DNA of 64,000 nt from Natronorubrum aibiense. GTDB taxonomy: Archaea > Halobacteriota > Halobacteria > Halobacteriales > Natrialbaceae. The stretch's first letter is position 1; each line of letters starts with the position of its first letter. A model generated the notes under the pieces. It worked only from the letters and a program-made list of their open reading frames with translations, searched no databases and was not told where the DNA came from. Shown here in pieces: positions 8,433-16,897 of the stretch. Location of the stretch: NCBI RefSeq assembly GCF_009392895.1, contig NZ_CP045488.1, positions 186,001 to 250,000 on the forward strand, read 5' to 3'. Position numbers and translations under genes: made by a program.

Positions 8433-8598
8433 CCCGACGAGTACAATAAAACACTGCCCAGCACGGCCATCTCGACGACGAACGCGACCGTCCCCGGCCG
8501 CTGCCTGCCGACGCTTCTTGTGGCTGGTACGTGTTACTGATGTATCCGGACCGTTCGCTAACCACTGACACCGTCACCTGCCGCCACTGCCCACTCGT

Positions 8599-10503
8599 AT
8601 GGAGTATCCACCGCTTCGTGACTACGGTCTCATCGGCAACGACGACAGCTGTGCGCTCATCAGCCGCCACGGATCGATCGACTGGTGTTGCTTTCCACAC
8701 CTCGAGTCGTCGAGCGTCTTCGCTCGGGTTCTCGACGCCGAGCGAGGCGGTCACTTCGCCGTGTCTCCGGCTGCCGACTACGAATCGAACCACCGCTATC
8801 TCGATCGGACGAACATCCTCGAGACGACGTTCGAAACGGCCGATGGGCAGGCGACGGTGACCGATTTCATGCCGCTGTGCAACGGCGGCGAACCGGACGG
8901 CGACCGGTTCCAGCAGGCGATCTATCGCTGTCTCGAGTGTGATCGCGGCCGCGTCGAGCTGCAGATCGAGTTCGAGCCGCGGTTCGACTACGCACGAACC
9001 GAACCAGCACTCGAGCGAACCGACGACGGGGTGATGGCGACTGGCGATGGCGAGCGGCTCCATCTCGCCACCGACGCCCCATTCGCGCGAGCCCTCGAGG
9101 TCACGACCTCGACGACGGCCGCGGGAACGATCTCGCTCGAAGCAGGCCAGCGATGTTGGTGTTGGGTGCAGTACGGGGGTCGAGAGCCGGCCTCGGCAGT
9201 CGATCGGGAGTACGTGCTCGACGAGACGAAACGATACTGGCGCGAGTGGGTGGGTCGTCGTGACGGTGCACCAACGACGATCCCCGAGCGCTGGCACGAG
9301 ATGGTCGTCCGCTCGGAACTCCTGTTGAAGCTGTTGATCCACCACGAGACCGGCTCCATTCCGGCCGCGGCGACCACGTCGATTCCGGAGGCGATCGGCT
9401 CGGATCGAACATGGGATTACCGGTACAACTGGATCCGCGACGCGAAGTTTACCATCCAGTCGCTGCACGATACGGGACACAAACAGGAAGCGCGGGAGTA
9501 CTTCGAGTGGTTTTCCGACATCGCCCGCACCGATCCGGCGTCGATCACACCGGTCTACGGACTCCACGGCGAGTCGGGCGACGAACTCGAGGAGCGAACG
9601 CTCGAGCACCTCACTGGCTATCGCGAGACGGGTCCCGTCCGCATCGGGAACGCCGCCGGTCCCCAACAGCAACTCGACATCTACGGGACCATCGTGCAGG
9701 CCGTTTACGAGACGATTCAGTTCGACCCGGCAACGACGATCACCGCTGACGAGTGGGGCGCGATCCGCGATATCGTCGACTACGTCTGTGACCACTGGAA
9801 CGAACGCGACGCCGGGATCTGGGAGTTCCGGAACGAGCGCCGCCACTTCTTACACTCGAAACTCCTGTGTTGGGTCGCCCTCGACCGCGGTATCGCCCTT
9901 GCGGTCGAAAACGACCTCGAGGCTCCACTCGACGCGTGGCGTGGGGACCGAGACGCCGTCCGCGAGACCATCGAGACGCGCGGATTCAGCGAGACAGCAG
10001 GGAGTTTCGTCCAGCACTTCAAGACCGAGACGGCGATCGACGCGACTGCCCTCTTGATACCGATCTACGAGTTCCTCCCGCCCGAAGACGAGCGCGTGCA
10101 GGCAACGATCGACACCGTCCTCGAGCAGTTGGCGACCGACGACGGACTCGTCGTCCGGTTCATCAACAGTGATATCCGCCGGGACGAGGAGAAGGCGTTC
10201 TTCCTCTGTTCGTTCTGGCTCGTCGACGCGCTCGTCCTCTCGAACCGTCTGGACCGCGCCCGGGAGTACTTCGAGCACTTGCTCGAGCACGCGATACCAC
10301 TTGGCCTGTACTCAGAAAAGGTCGATCCCAAAACCGGCCAGTTGCTGGGGAACTTCCCGCAGGCGTTCTCCCACCTAGGATTGATAAACAGCGCGACCTA
10401 CCTGACGCGGGCGCTCGAGTGCGATGGCGACGTCGCGCCGGCGGATTTCGACCCCGAAAACGTCGAGACGCTGTTTCGCCGTGGTGATTCACCGGAGATA
10501 TAA
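8599..10503 (+). CDS. Glycoside hydrolase family 15 protein (glucoamylase/trehalase type)
   Basis: 634 aa. The N-terminal trehalase-like domain (YPPLRDYGLIGNDDSCALIS, GSIDWCCFPHLES) is followed by the (alpha/alpha)6 barrel of GH15, with the substrate-binding segment WDYRYNWIRDAKFTIQSL near residue 274 and the C-terminal GLYSEKVDPKTGQLLGNFPQAFSHLG, which contains one of the acidic residues of the active site. Members hydrolyse glucoamylase-type alpha-glucans or trehalose; no signal peptide is visible, so a cytosolic substrate such as trehalose or maltodextrin is likely. It would release glucose for the adjacent Entner-Doudoroff genes, which are on the opposite strand. Confidence 0.92.
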   Translation: MEYPPLRDYGLIGNDDSCALISRHGSIDWCCFPHLESSSVFARVLDAERGGHFAVSPAADYESNHRYLDRTNILETTFETADGQATVTDFMPLCNGGEPDGDRFQQAIYRCLECDRGRVELQIEFEPRFDYARTEPALERTDDGVMATGDGERLHLATDAPFARALEVTTSTTAAGTISLEAGQRCWCWVQYGGREPASAVDREYVLDETKRYWREWVGRRDGAPTTIPERWHEMVVRSELLLKLLIHHETGSIPAAATTSIPEAIGSDRTWDYRYNWIRDAKFTIQSLHDTGHKQEAREYFEWFSDIARTDPASITPVYGLHGESGDELEERTLEHLTGYRETGPVRIGNAAGPQQQLDIYGTIVQAVYETIQFDPATTITADEWGAIRDIVDYVCDHWNERDAGIWEFRNERRHFLHSKLLCWVALDRGIALAVENDLEAPLDAWRGDRDAVRETIETRGFSETAGSFVQHFKTETAIDATALLIPIYEFLPPEDERVQATIDTVLEQLATDDGLVVRFINSDIRRDEEKAFFLCSFWLVDALVLSNRLDRAREYFEHLLEHAIPLGLYSEKVDPKTGQLLGNFPQAFSHLGLINSATYLTRALECDGDVAPADFDPENVETLFRRGDSPEI

Positions 10504-10522
10504 CTGACGGCCGTCAGCCGAG

Positions 10523-11761
10523 TTACGCTTCGTCGAAGAGGTCCTCACCGTCGACCATGTGCTCTTCGACGGCGTCCATATCGAGCGTGACGCCGAGTCC
10601 CGGTTTCTCGGGGATCTCGATGTAGCCGTCCTCGATGACGTCCTCTTCGACGAGGTCCTCCCACCAACCCAGTTCGTAGGAGTGGTACTCGACGGCCAGC
10701 GAGTTCGGAATCGCCGCGCCGACGTGAGCGCTGGCCATCGTCGCGACGGGCGAGGCGACGTTGTGCATCGCGACGGGGACGTAGTACATGTCCGCGAGGT
10801 CGGCGATCTTCCGGGTCTCGCGCATGCCACCGACTTTCGGCATGTCGGGTGCGATGATGTCGACCGCTTGTTCCTCGAGCAGCCGGCGTTGGCCGTGTTT
10901 GCGGTAGACGTTCTCGCCGACCGTAATGGGCGTCGTCGTCGACTGGGTGACCTCCCGCTGGACGTCGTGGTTCTCCGGCGGCACCGGGTCCTCGAGCCAC
11001 CAGACGTCGTACTCCTCGAGACGCTTGGCAAGGCGTTTTGCGCTGCCACCCGAGAACGTCCAGTGACAGTCAAACGCGACGTCGGCGCGCGAGCCGACGC
11101 GTTTGGTGACCGCCTCGACGATGCTGGCTTTGTGTTCGATCTCCGGCGCGCGGAGATGGCGGTTCGCGCGGTCTTTCTCGTGGCCCGACGGAACGTCGAG
11201 GTCGAACTTCAGCGCGTCGTAGCCGAGTTCCTCGACGACGCGCTCGGCCTCGTCAGCACAGGCGACTGGATCGGCCTCTTCCTCGGTGTGACAATCACAG
11301 TAGACGCGGACCTCGTCACGGTACTTGCCGCCGAGCAGCTGATAGGCTGGGACCTCGAGAATCTTGCCCGCCAGATCGTGAAGGGCGACTTCGATGCCCG
11401 AGATTGCCGTGACGGTGACGCCGCCAATCGAGCCCTCGCCGGACATCTTCTGGACGAGATGCTCCGTCAGGCGATCGATGTCAAGCGGGTTCTCTCCCTG
11501 CAGGAACGGCGTCATTCGTTCGATGAGTTCGGGCGCGCCCGCGCCCCAGTAGGCCTCGCCGGTACCGACGATCCCGGCGTCCGTGTAAATTCGCACGAGC
11601 GTCCACGGGAAGTTCCCGTCGACCATCGTCGTCTGGACGTCCGTGATCTCGACGTCGCGGCCATTCCCGCGCTCGCGCGTGACGTTCATCGTTTCTGCGG
11701 AGAGATCCCGCATCGTGTACTCCGCGTTCGGATCGTGTAATTGCGTGTAATCGACTCCCAT
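10523..11761 (-). CDS. gad: D-gluconate dehydratase, enolase superfamily, copy 1
   Basis: 412 aa, mandelate racemase/muconate lactonising subgroup. Metal ligands and catalytic residues can be placed: D231 and H233 (FDCHW), E257 (WWLEDPVP), E283 (VGENV) and H333 (AMHNVASP). By similarity to the characterised Haloferax gluconate dehydratase it converts gluconate to 2-keto-3-deoxygluconate in the semi-phosphorylative Entner-Doudoroff pathway; galactonate dehydration is an alternative. It lies just downstream of gdh on the same strand. It is about 95% identical (about 19 differences by eye) to the second copy at 14615. A TATA-like TATTACT is centred 28 nt before the ATG. Confidence 0.9.
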   Translation of the reverse strand: MGVDYTQLHDPNAEYTMRDLSAETMNVTRERGNGRDVEITDVQTTMVDGNFPWTLVRIYTDAGIVGTGEAYWGAGAPELIERMTPFLQGENPLDIDRLTEHLVQKMSGEGSIGGVTVTAISGIEVALHDLAGKILEVPAYQLLGGKYRDEVRVYCDCHTEEEADPVACADEAERVVEELGYDALKFDLDVPSGHEKDRANRHLRAPEIEHKASIVEAVTKRVGSRADVAFDCHWTFSGGSAKRLAKRLEEYDVWWLEDPVPPENHDVQREVTQSTTTPITVGENVYRKHGQRRLLEEQAVDIIAPDMPKVGGMRETRKIADLADMYYVPVAMHNVASPVATMASAHVGAAIPNSLAVEYHSYELGWWEDLVEEDVIEDGYIEIPEKPGLGVTLDMDAVEEHMVDGEDLFDEA

Positions 11762-11771
11762 GTGTTGGATT

Positions 11772-11796
11772 CTAACTTCGAAAGTAGTAATAATTT
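11772..11796 (-). promoter_or_regulatory. gad copy 1 promoter with palindrome
   Basis: Minus-strand AAATTATTACT (11786-11796) is the likely TATA element, 25-35 nt before the ATG. Overlapping its downstream edge is the imperfect palindrome CTAACTTCGAAAGTAG (11772-11787; core ACTTCGAAAGT). A repressor bound there would block initiation. The second gad copy has the TATTACT element but not this palindrome. Confidence 0.5.
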
Positions 11797-11811
11797 CTGT
11801 TTATCTCGAGA

Positions 11812-12879
11812 TTAGACGCTATCGAATTCGACCGCCGTCTTCACGACGTCGTCATCGGTTTCGAAAGCAGCGTTGAACTCCTCGAGGCCGTAGACGCCGG
11901 TAACGAGGTCGTCGGTGAACGATGCGGGGAGCTGTGAGAGGGTGTCGACCGCGGATTCGAAGTGACCGCGATGGGAGTTGACGGTGCCCAGCAGCGCCTT
12001 GTTGTGGAGGACGAGTTCGCGGTGGAGTCGGCCACCGTCGACCTCGAACTCCCAAGGTTCGGGGACGCCGAGCAAGACGCCGACGCCGTTGGGGGCGAGC
12101 GCGTCGACCGTCTCGAAGGCGTGTTTGGCGTAGCCGGTCGCCTCGTAGATCAGATCGACGGATTCGTGGGCATCCGGAATCTCGGGAACTGGCGTTTCGC
12201 GGGAATCGATGTACGTCGAGCCGAGTTCTTCGATGATATCGATCGTCGGATGCGGTCGGTCGCGGCGGCCGAGACAGTAGGTCCGGTCGATGTCCAGAAC
12301 CGTCTCGAACATCGCGAGCGTGATCAACCCGAGCGAGCCGTTCCCGAGGACGAGCGCCGATTCGGGTTCCCACTCGAACGCCGAACGAGAGGCGACGGCG
12401 TGTTCGATGGCTTTCTCCGAGATACTGATCGGTTCGACCAAAAAGCCGAGTGGGGCGAGTCGATCGGGGATCCGCACGAGGTACTCCGCCGGGCTGGTGA
12501 AATACTCCGACATGAACCCGTGCGCGCCGACGATGCCCCGTTCGGTATACTGACCGTCGGGAGCCATATCGGGTTCGCCGCGCTCGAAGTACTCGTTCGT
12601 CCCGTTCGGTTGGCGCCGAACCGTCGGAACCACGAACTCGCCTTCCTCGAGGTCGGTACCGTTTGGATCCTCGACGACGCCGACGGCTTCGTGCCCGAGC
12701 ACGAGTCGATCTGCACCCTCGGGCGGCGCGCCGTGGTGGCCTGCGATGACTTCGTGGTCGGTCCCGTCGACGCCGACGCGAAGCGTGCGAACGAGCGCTT
12801 CGCCAGGGGACGGTTCGGGACGGGGTTTTTCTACGAGGACGGGTTCCCCGGCCCCGGGTTCGACAGCGATCGCTTTCAT
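11812..12879 (-). CDS. gdh: Glucose 1-dehydrogenase (zinc-dependent medium-chain type)
   Basis: 355 aa, matching haloarchaeal Gdh. N-terminal MDR domain: MKAIAVEPGAGEPVLVEKP, GVDGTDHEVIAGHHGAPP, then LGHEAVGVVEDP (zinc-site HE motif). The nucleotide-binding fold has GNGSLGLITLAMFE. It oxidises glucose to gluconolactone/gluconate with NAD(P)+, the first step of the Entner-Doudoroff route. ATG 12879 is chosen because the family begins MKAIAV and a TATA box (TTTTATCG on the minus strand) is centred 26 nt upstream; a 47-codon upstream extension of the frame has no family resemblance. It is followed by gad copy 1 on the same strand, 50 bp away. Confidence 0.95.
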   Translation of the reverse strand: MKAIAVEPGAGEPVLVEKPRPEPSPGEALVRTLRVGVDGTDHEVIAGHHGAPPEGADRLVLGHEAVGVVEDPNGTDLEEGEFVVPTVRRQPNGTNEYFERGEPDMAPDGQYTERGIVGAHGFMSEYFTSPAEYLVRIPDRLAPLGFLVEPISISEKAIEHAVASRSAFEWEPESALVLGNGSLGLITLAMFETVLDIDRTYCLGRRDRPHPTIDIIEELGSTYIDSRETPVPEIPDAHESVDLIYEATGYAKHAFETVDALAPNGVGVLLGVPEPWEFEVDGGRLHRELVLHNKALLGTVNSHRGHFESAVDTLSQLPASFTDDLVTGVYGLEEFNAAFETDDDVVKTAVEFDSV

Positions 12880-13487
12880 ACCTCGAGCAAGGCTGCCAGC
12901 CGATAAAAGATTTACCCTATCCGTAGTAAATGTTTGAACAGCGCTGCGCGACCGACAGTACCTTTCCAGAAATAGACACGATCGATCATCACACTCGAAC
13001 GAAGCTCCACGTTCGACCACCGAAGTTCGCGCTTTTAGGGCCGAGAACGGTGCTACCGGCAGCGCAGCTCGGACGAATGCGTAATCACAGGGGATGATTC
13101 AGCCCCACGGTCGAGCGTCCATCCGCTCTCGAGGGCGAACCGTCGGGTCCAGTGGCGATTCCGACGGCCATCGAACGGGTAGGTGTCCACGTCGACCGAT
13201 CCGTTCGCTGCCGTCACCATTCATGAACGCTGATAAAACACTGGTAGTAAATATTGGCTATTCAATAGTATGTCGCCCAGCGCACGTGGTCGTGTTCGGT
13301 CGAGGCTGTCGCTACTTCAGCGAGGCTCGAGCAGATCAAGAGATCCGTAGGATCGTCTTGGATTTGGTTGCGGTCGAAAAAAGGGAAGTCCGTGTTCGTG
13401 ACGAAGATACCGATGCCCGGCCACCGAGAATCAACACCGATCGATCGCGTCCGCGACGAGTCCACCGCGACTCGAGTCGCCTGCCGA
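12880..13487. other. 608-bp gap without a supported gene
   Basis: Apart from the gdh promoter at its left end, I find no credible coding frame: frames in both directions read as Arg/Ser/Pro-rich shadows. Around 13224-13262 there is an orphan promoter-like patch (ctgataaaac, then gtagtaaat, then caatagtatg) that shares the TTTACTAC word (minus strand) with the gdh promoter but has no gene after it. It may hold an unrecognised small RNA or be the remains of a lost gene. Confidence 0.5.
12901..12928 (-). promoter_or_regulatory. gdh promoter: TATA box plus TrmB-like site
   Basis: Reading the minus strand: TACT-N7-GGGTA (12928 to 12913), then AATC, then TTTTATCG (TATA, 12910 to 12901), then ATG 22 nt later. 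The upstream element is one base off the published TrmB consensus TACT-N7/8-GAGTA of Halobacterium, which controls sugar metabolism genes. The position just before the TATA box would suit an activator. Confidence 0.5.
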
Positions 13488-14141
13488 TCACTCGCTGCGC
13501 GCGTCTTCGACGGCGTCGACGAACGCGGCAGCCGTCTCCCGGACCTGCTCCATATCGCCGGCAGCGATGGCGTCGTCGTCGACGATCGCACCGCCCGCGC
13601 CGACGGCGACAGCGCCGGCCTCGAGGTAGTCAGCGGCGTTCTCACGCGAGATGCCACCGGTCGGAATGACGTCGACGTCGCCGAGCGGCCCCCGAAGCGC
13701 GCCAATGTGTCCCGGCCCCATCGACGAGGCGGGGAACAGTTTGAGCACGTCCGCGCCGGCGTCCATCGCGGTCACGGCCTCCGTCGGCGTCATGACGCCT
13801 GCCGCACAGAGCACGCCGTGTCGGTTACAGGTGCGGACGATGTCGGCGTCGGTGTGTGGTGAAACGACGAACTCCGCGCCCGCGTCGATCACTGACTGTG
13901 CGGTTGCGGCGTCGAGGACCGTCCCGGCACCGACGATGGCGTCGGTGTCGGCGAGTTCCCTGTCGATAGCCGCGATCTTCTCGCTCGAGCGTTTCCCGTC
14001 GGCCGTCACCTCGAGTGCGGCGACGCCGCCGTCGTGAATTGCCCGCGCGACCGGCACGATATCGTCCTCGTCGACGCCACGGAGGACAGCGATGACGCCA
14101 CTCTCGACGATCCGATCTCTGAGACTGCGTGCGTCAGTCAT
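13488..14141 (-). CDS. eda: 2-keto-3-deoxy-6-phosphogluconate aldolase
   Basis: 217 aa, the class I KDPG aldolase of bacterial Eda type used by haloarchaea. The Schiff-base lysine is K134 in ADVLKLFPASSMGP; other active-site residues are R21 (IAVLRG) and E44 (ALEVTADG). PTGGISRENAADYLEAGAVAVGAGGAIV forms the phosphate-binding end. It splits KDPG into pyruvate and glyceraldehyde 3-phosphate, completing the pathway begun by Gdh and gluconate dehydratase. A purine-rich ribosome-binding-like stretch (GGGAGGGG) precedes the ATG by about 5 nt, and a TATA box lies about 115 nt upstream, so this transcript has a leader, unlike its neighbours. Confidence 0.95.
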   Translation of the reverse strand: MTDARSLRDRIVESGVIAVLRGVDEDDIVPVARAIHDGGVAALEVTADGKRSSEKIAAIDRELADTDAIVGAGTVLDAATAQSVIDAGAEFVVSPHTDADIVRTCNRHGVLCAAGVMTPTEAVTAMDAGADVLKLFPASSMGPGHIGALRGPLGDVDVIPTGGISRENAADYLEAGAVAVGAGGAIVDDDAIAAGDMEQVRETAAAFVDAVEDARSE

Positions 14142-14614
14142 CGAACCCCTCCCTTCGCGAGGTGTGCTTCTAGTGGTGTCGCCGTTTGACCGCTCGATCG
14201 CCAGTCTGTGGACTGCCGTCCCATCATGGAAGCCCGTTCGCCCCCTGGATCAATAAATTTACTCTAGATCGAAAAACCAGTTAGAACAAACGACTTAGTC
14301 GTCGATCGGTCAAAGAGTGACCGTCTCCGCTCTCGAACTCGTGGTCGGATTCAGGAGCGCCGTCGTCGGTGACCGGCCGTCCGCTGCTCGGTTCGGATTC
14401 GTTGCTCCGGTTCACGGTGCGATTATCGACGGTAGCGTAGTAAATATATGGTGTAATAATACATCATAAGGCAGTCTCACGTTGGCCCACCCAGTAGACG
14501 GCCGAGACGGACTCTGGAATCTGGCATCTCGGCTCGCAACTCGGAATCGTCAGTGTGCTTCCGATCAGGCTTCGTCGAATACCGCTGAACGACGCTCAGC
14601 GAACCCGACGAAGC
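14142..14614. other. 473-bp gap: eda leader and promoter, otherwise no gene
   Basis: The left third holds the eda 5' leader and promoter. An A/T-rich patch at 14431-14468 (gtagtaaatatatgg, then taataatac) again carries the TTTACTACG word on the minus strand. Just before the stop of gad copy 2, gcttcgtcgaa (14570-14580) echoes the end of the gad gene, perhaps a small duplication scar. No coding frame is supported. Confidence 0.45.
14251..14275 (-). promoter_or_regulatory. eda promoter: TATA box plus half TrmB-like site
   Basis: Minus strand: TTTT-N7-GAGTA (14275 to 14260), then AAATTTATTG (14260 to 14251) as TATA element. GAGTA is a perfect half of the TACT-N7/8-GAGTA TrmB consensus; the other half is poor. 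The same order, site then TATA, is seen before gdh. Confidence 0.4.
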
Positions 14615-15853
14615 TCACGCTTCATCGAACAACTCCTCACCGTCGACCATGTGCTCGGCGATGGCGTCCATGTCGAGCGTGACTCCCAGACCCGGTTTCT
14701 CGGGAATTTCGATGTAGCCGTCCTCGATGACGTCCTCTTCGACGAGGTCCTCCCACCAGCCGAGTTCGTAGGAGTGGTACTCGACGGCGAGCGTGTTCGA
14801 CACCGCCGCGCCGACGTGAGCGCTGGCCATCGTTGCGACGGGCGAGGCGACGTTGTGCATCGCGACGGGGACGTAGTACATGTCCGCGAGATCTGCTATT
14901 TTGGCCGTTTCGCGCATGCCGCCGACTTTCGGCATGTCCGGAGCGACGATGTCGACGGCCTGCTCCTCGAGCAGCCGGCGCTGGCCGTGTTTCCGATAGA
15001 CGTTCTCGCCGGCGGCGATCGGGGTGCTCGTTGACTGGGTGACTTCCCGCTGGACATCGTGGTTCTCCGGCGGCACCGGGTCCTCGAGCCACCAGACGTC
15101 GTACTCTTCCAAGCGTTTCGCGAGGCGTTTCGCGCTGCCACCCGAGAACGTCCAGTGACAGTCGAAGGCGACGTCGGCACGCGAGCCGACGCGTTCGGTG
15201 ACTGCCTCGACGATCGAGGCTTTGTGTTCGATCTCCGGCGCGCGGAGATGGCGATTCGCGCGGTCTTTCTCGTGGCCCGAGGGGACGTCGAGATCGAACT
15301 TCAGCGCGTCGTAGCCGAGTTCCTCCACGACGCGTTCGGCCTCGTCGGCACACGCGATCGGGTCGGCCTCTTCCTCGGTGTGACAGTCACAGTAGACGCG
15401 CACTTCGTCGCGGTACTTCCCGCCCATCAATTGATACGCGGGTAGCTCGAGGATCTTGCCCGCCAGATCGTGGAGCGCGACTTCGACGCCCGAGATCGCG
15501 GTGACGGTGACGCCGCCAATCGAGCCCTCGCCGGACATCTTCTGGACGAGGTGTTCGGTAAGGCGGTCGATGTCCAGCGGATTTTCGCCCTGCAGGAACG
15601 GCGTCACTCGCTCGATGAGTTCGGGCGCGCCCGCGCCCCAGTAGGCCTCGCCGGTGCCGACGATCCCGGCGTCCGTGTAAATCCGTACGAGGGTCCACGG
15701 GAAGTTCCCGTCAACCATCGTCGTCTGGACGTCCGTGATCTCGACGTCGCGGCCATTCCCGCGCTCGCGCGTGACGTTCATCGTCTCCGCGGAGAGATCT
15801 CGCATCGTGTACTCCGCGTTCGGGTCGCGCAGCCGCGTGTAATCGACTCCCAT
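14615..15853 (-). CDS. gad: D-gluconate dehydratase, enolase superfamily, copy 2
   Basis: 412 aa with the same active-site set as copy 1 (D231, H233, E257, E283, H333) and no length change. The two proteins differ at about 19 positions, mostly conservative, scattered along the chain (for example Q7R, H9R, K220E, R317A, E399A), so both should be active. The DNA upstream of the ATG is unrelated to copy 1 except for a TATTACT TATA-like element centred 26 nt before the ATG (15876-15882). It is separated from eda by 473 bp. One copy could prefer another aldonate or respond to another signal. Confidence 0.9.
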   Translation of the reverse strand: MGVDYTRLRDPNAEYTMRDLSAETMNVTRERGNGRDVEITDVQTTMVDGNFPWTLVRIYTDAGIVGTGEAYWGAGAPELIERVTPFLQGENPLDIDRLTEHLVQKMSGEGSIGGVTVTAISGVEVALHDLAGKILELPAYQLMGGKYRDEVRVYCDCHTEEEADPIACADEAERVVEELGYDALKFDLDVPSGHEKDRANRHLRAPEIEHKASIVEAVTERVGSRADVAFDCHWTFSGGSAKRLAKRLEEYDVWWLEDPVPPENHDVQREVTQSTSTPIAAGENVYRKHGQRRLLEEQAVDIVAPDMPKVGGMRETAKIADLADMYYVPVAMHNVASPVATMASAHVGAAVSNTLAVEYHSYELGWWEDLVEEDVIEDGYIEIPEKPGLGVTLDMDAIAEHMVDGEELFDEA

Positions 15854-15924
15854 ACCGAACGGTCACCGCCGCGCGAGTAATAGGTTTCACCGGCAGTGCA
15901 GTGGCCGTGGATGAGCCGTCCGGT

Positions 15925-16800
15925 CTATCGCGACGACGGCTCCAGCCGGTCCAGTTCGTCGGGAACGGCCTCGAGGTCGACCGCGAGCGCCCGTCGCGTT
16001 GCGAACGCGGCGCGCTTTTCGGCCGCTCGTCGCTCGATTGCGTTCGGCCCGACGGCGAGTTCGATCGTGGGCAGTCCGTCGTCGCCGGTCGACTGGCCGC
16101 ACACCGTCACCGGGCCGACTTCGCGCGTGTTCCGGACGTGTGTGCCACCGCAGGCCGCGATATCCCACTGTCCGCGGGCGCTCGAGCGCACCGCGCCGGT
16201 GCCGTTGCTGTCGTTGGTGTCGATCGTGACGACTCGCACGCGATCGGTCTCGACGTCGACGGCGCTCGCGTCATCCTCATTGAATCGGATTCGCCCCCGG
16301 TCGCGCGCCGTCGCAAGCGGGACGTCCTCCCACGACACCGGGCGGGATTCCCAGACGATCCGATTAACCAGTTCGTCCAGTTCGAGCAGCGTCTCCTCGT
16401 CGACCGATTCCGCCTCGAGTGCAAGACTGACTGTTTCCTCGTCGAGCTCGAGGTTGCCGACGGCCCCCTTCCCGAGCGTTCGCTTGACGGCACCGGCGAG
16501 GATGTGGCCCGCCGTGTGTGCCCGCATACAGTACATCCGAAACGCCCACTCGACTGAACACAGGACGCGGTGGCCCCGTCTGAACGACGGTTCCTCGGCG
16601 ACGACGTGGACCGGGTCGCCGTCGACGTACTGGATGTCGACGACCTCGAGTCCGCCGATCGTGCCGCGGTCGGCCGGCTGGCCACCGCTTGCGCCGTAGA
16701 AGTAACTCGTCTCGAGCCAGACGCGGTTCCCATCGACAGCCGTCACCTCGGCTTCGAATCGCGTGGCGTACGGCTCCCGTGCCGCCCGTTGTCCGGTCAT
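15925..16800 (-). CDS. Alanyl-tRNA editing protein (AlaX type)
   Basis: 291 aa, a free-standing copy of the AlaRS editing domain. Zinc/catalytic residues: H95 and H99 in RAHTAGHILAG, and C217 and H221 in CGGTHV. The upstream GASGGQPAD segment belongs to the N-terminal barrel. The enzyme hydrolyses Ser- or Gly-mischarged tRNA-Ala in trans. ATG 16800 (MTGQRAAREPYATRFEAEV) is chosen over an in-frame upstream start nine codons earlier as the better fit to the family N-terminus. It is transcribed away from aMBF1's stop, on the same strand, 97 bp downstream. Confidence 0.93.
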   Translation of the reverse strand: MTGQRAAREPYATRFEAEVTAVDGNRVWLETSYFYGASGGQPADRGTIGGLEVVDIQYVDGDPVHVVAEEPSFRRGHRVLCSVEWAFRMYCMRAHTAGHILAGAVKRTLGKGAVGNLELDEETVSLALEAESVDEETLLELDELVNRIVWESRPVSWEDVPLATARDRGRIRFNEDDASAVDVETDRVRVVTIDTNDSNGTGAVRSSARGQWDIAACGGTHVRNTREVGPVTVCGQSTGDDGLPTIELAVGPNAIERRAAEKRAAFATRRALAVDLEAVPDELDRLEPSSR

Positions 16801-16897
16801 CGAGTGCACTCTCTCGGCCGCTACCAAAAGTATACTCGCTATGTCTCGATCGGCGACGCCGCGTGCGTGTTCGACGACGACGCAGTTCGGATCGTCG

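Noticed and set aside
10559-11740. Long plus-strand frame (393 codons) opposite gad copy 1
   Set aside because: Shadow of gad: valine/aspartate/arginine-rich mirror of the real gene, no family resemblance; the minus frame has all active-site residues.
13262-13705. Minus-strand frame overlapping the 3' end of eda
   Set aside because: Out of frame with eda, Ser/Thr/Arg-rich, ends in the noncoding gap; no domain seen.
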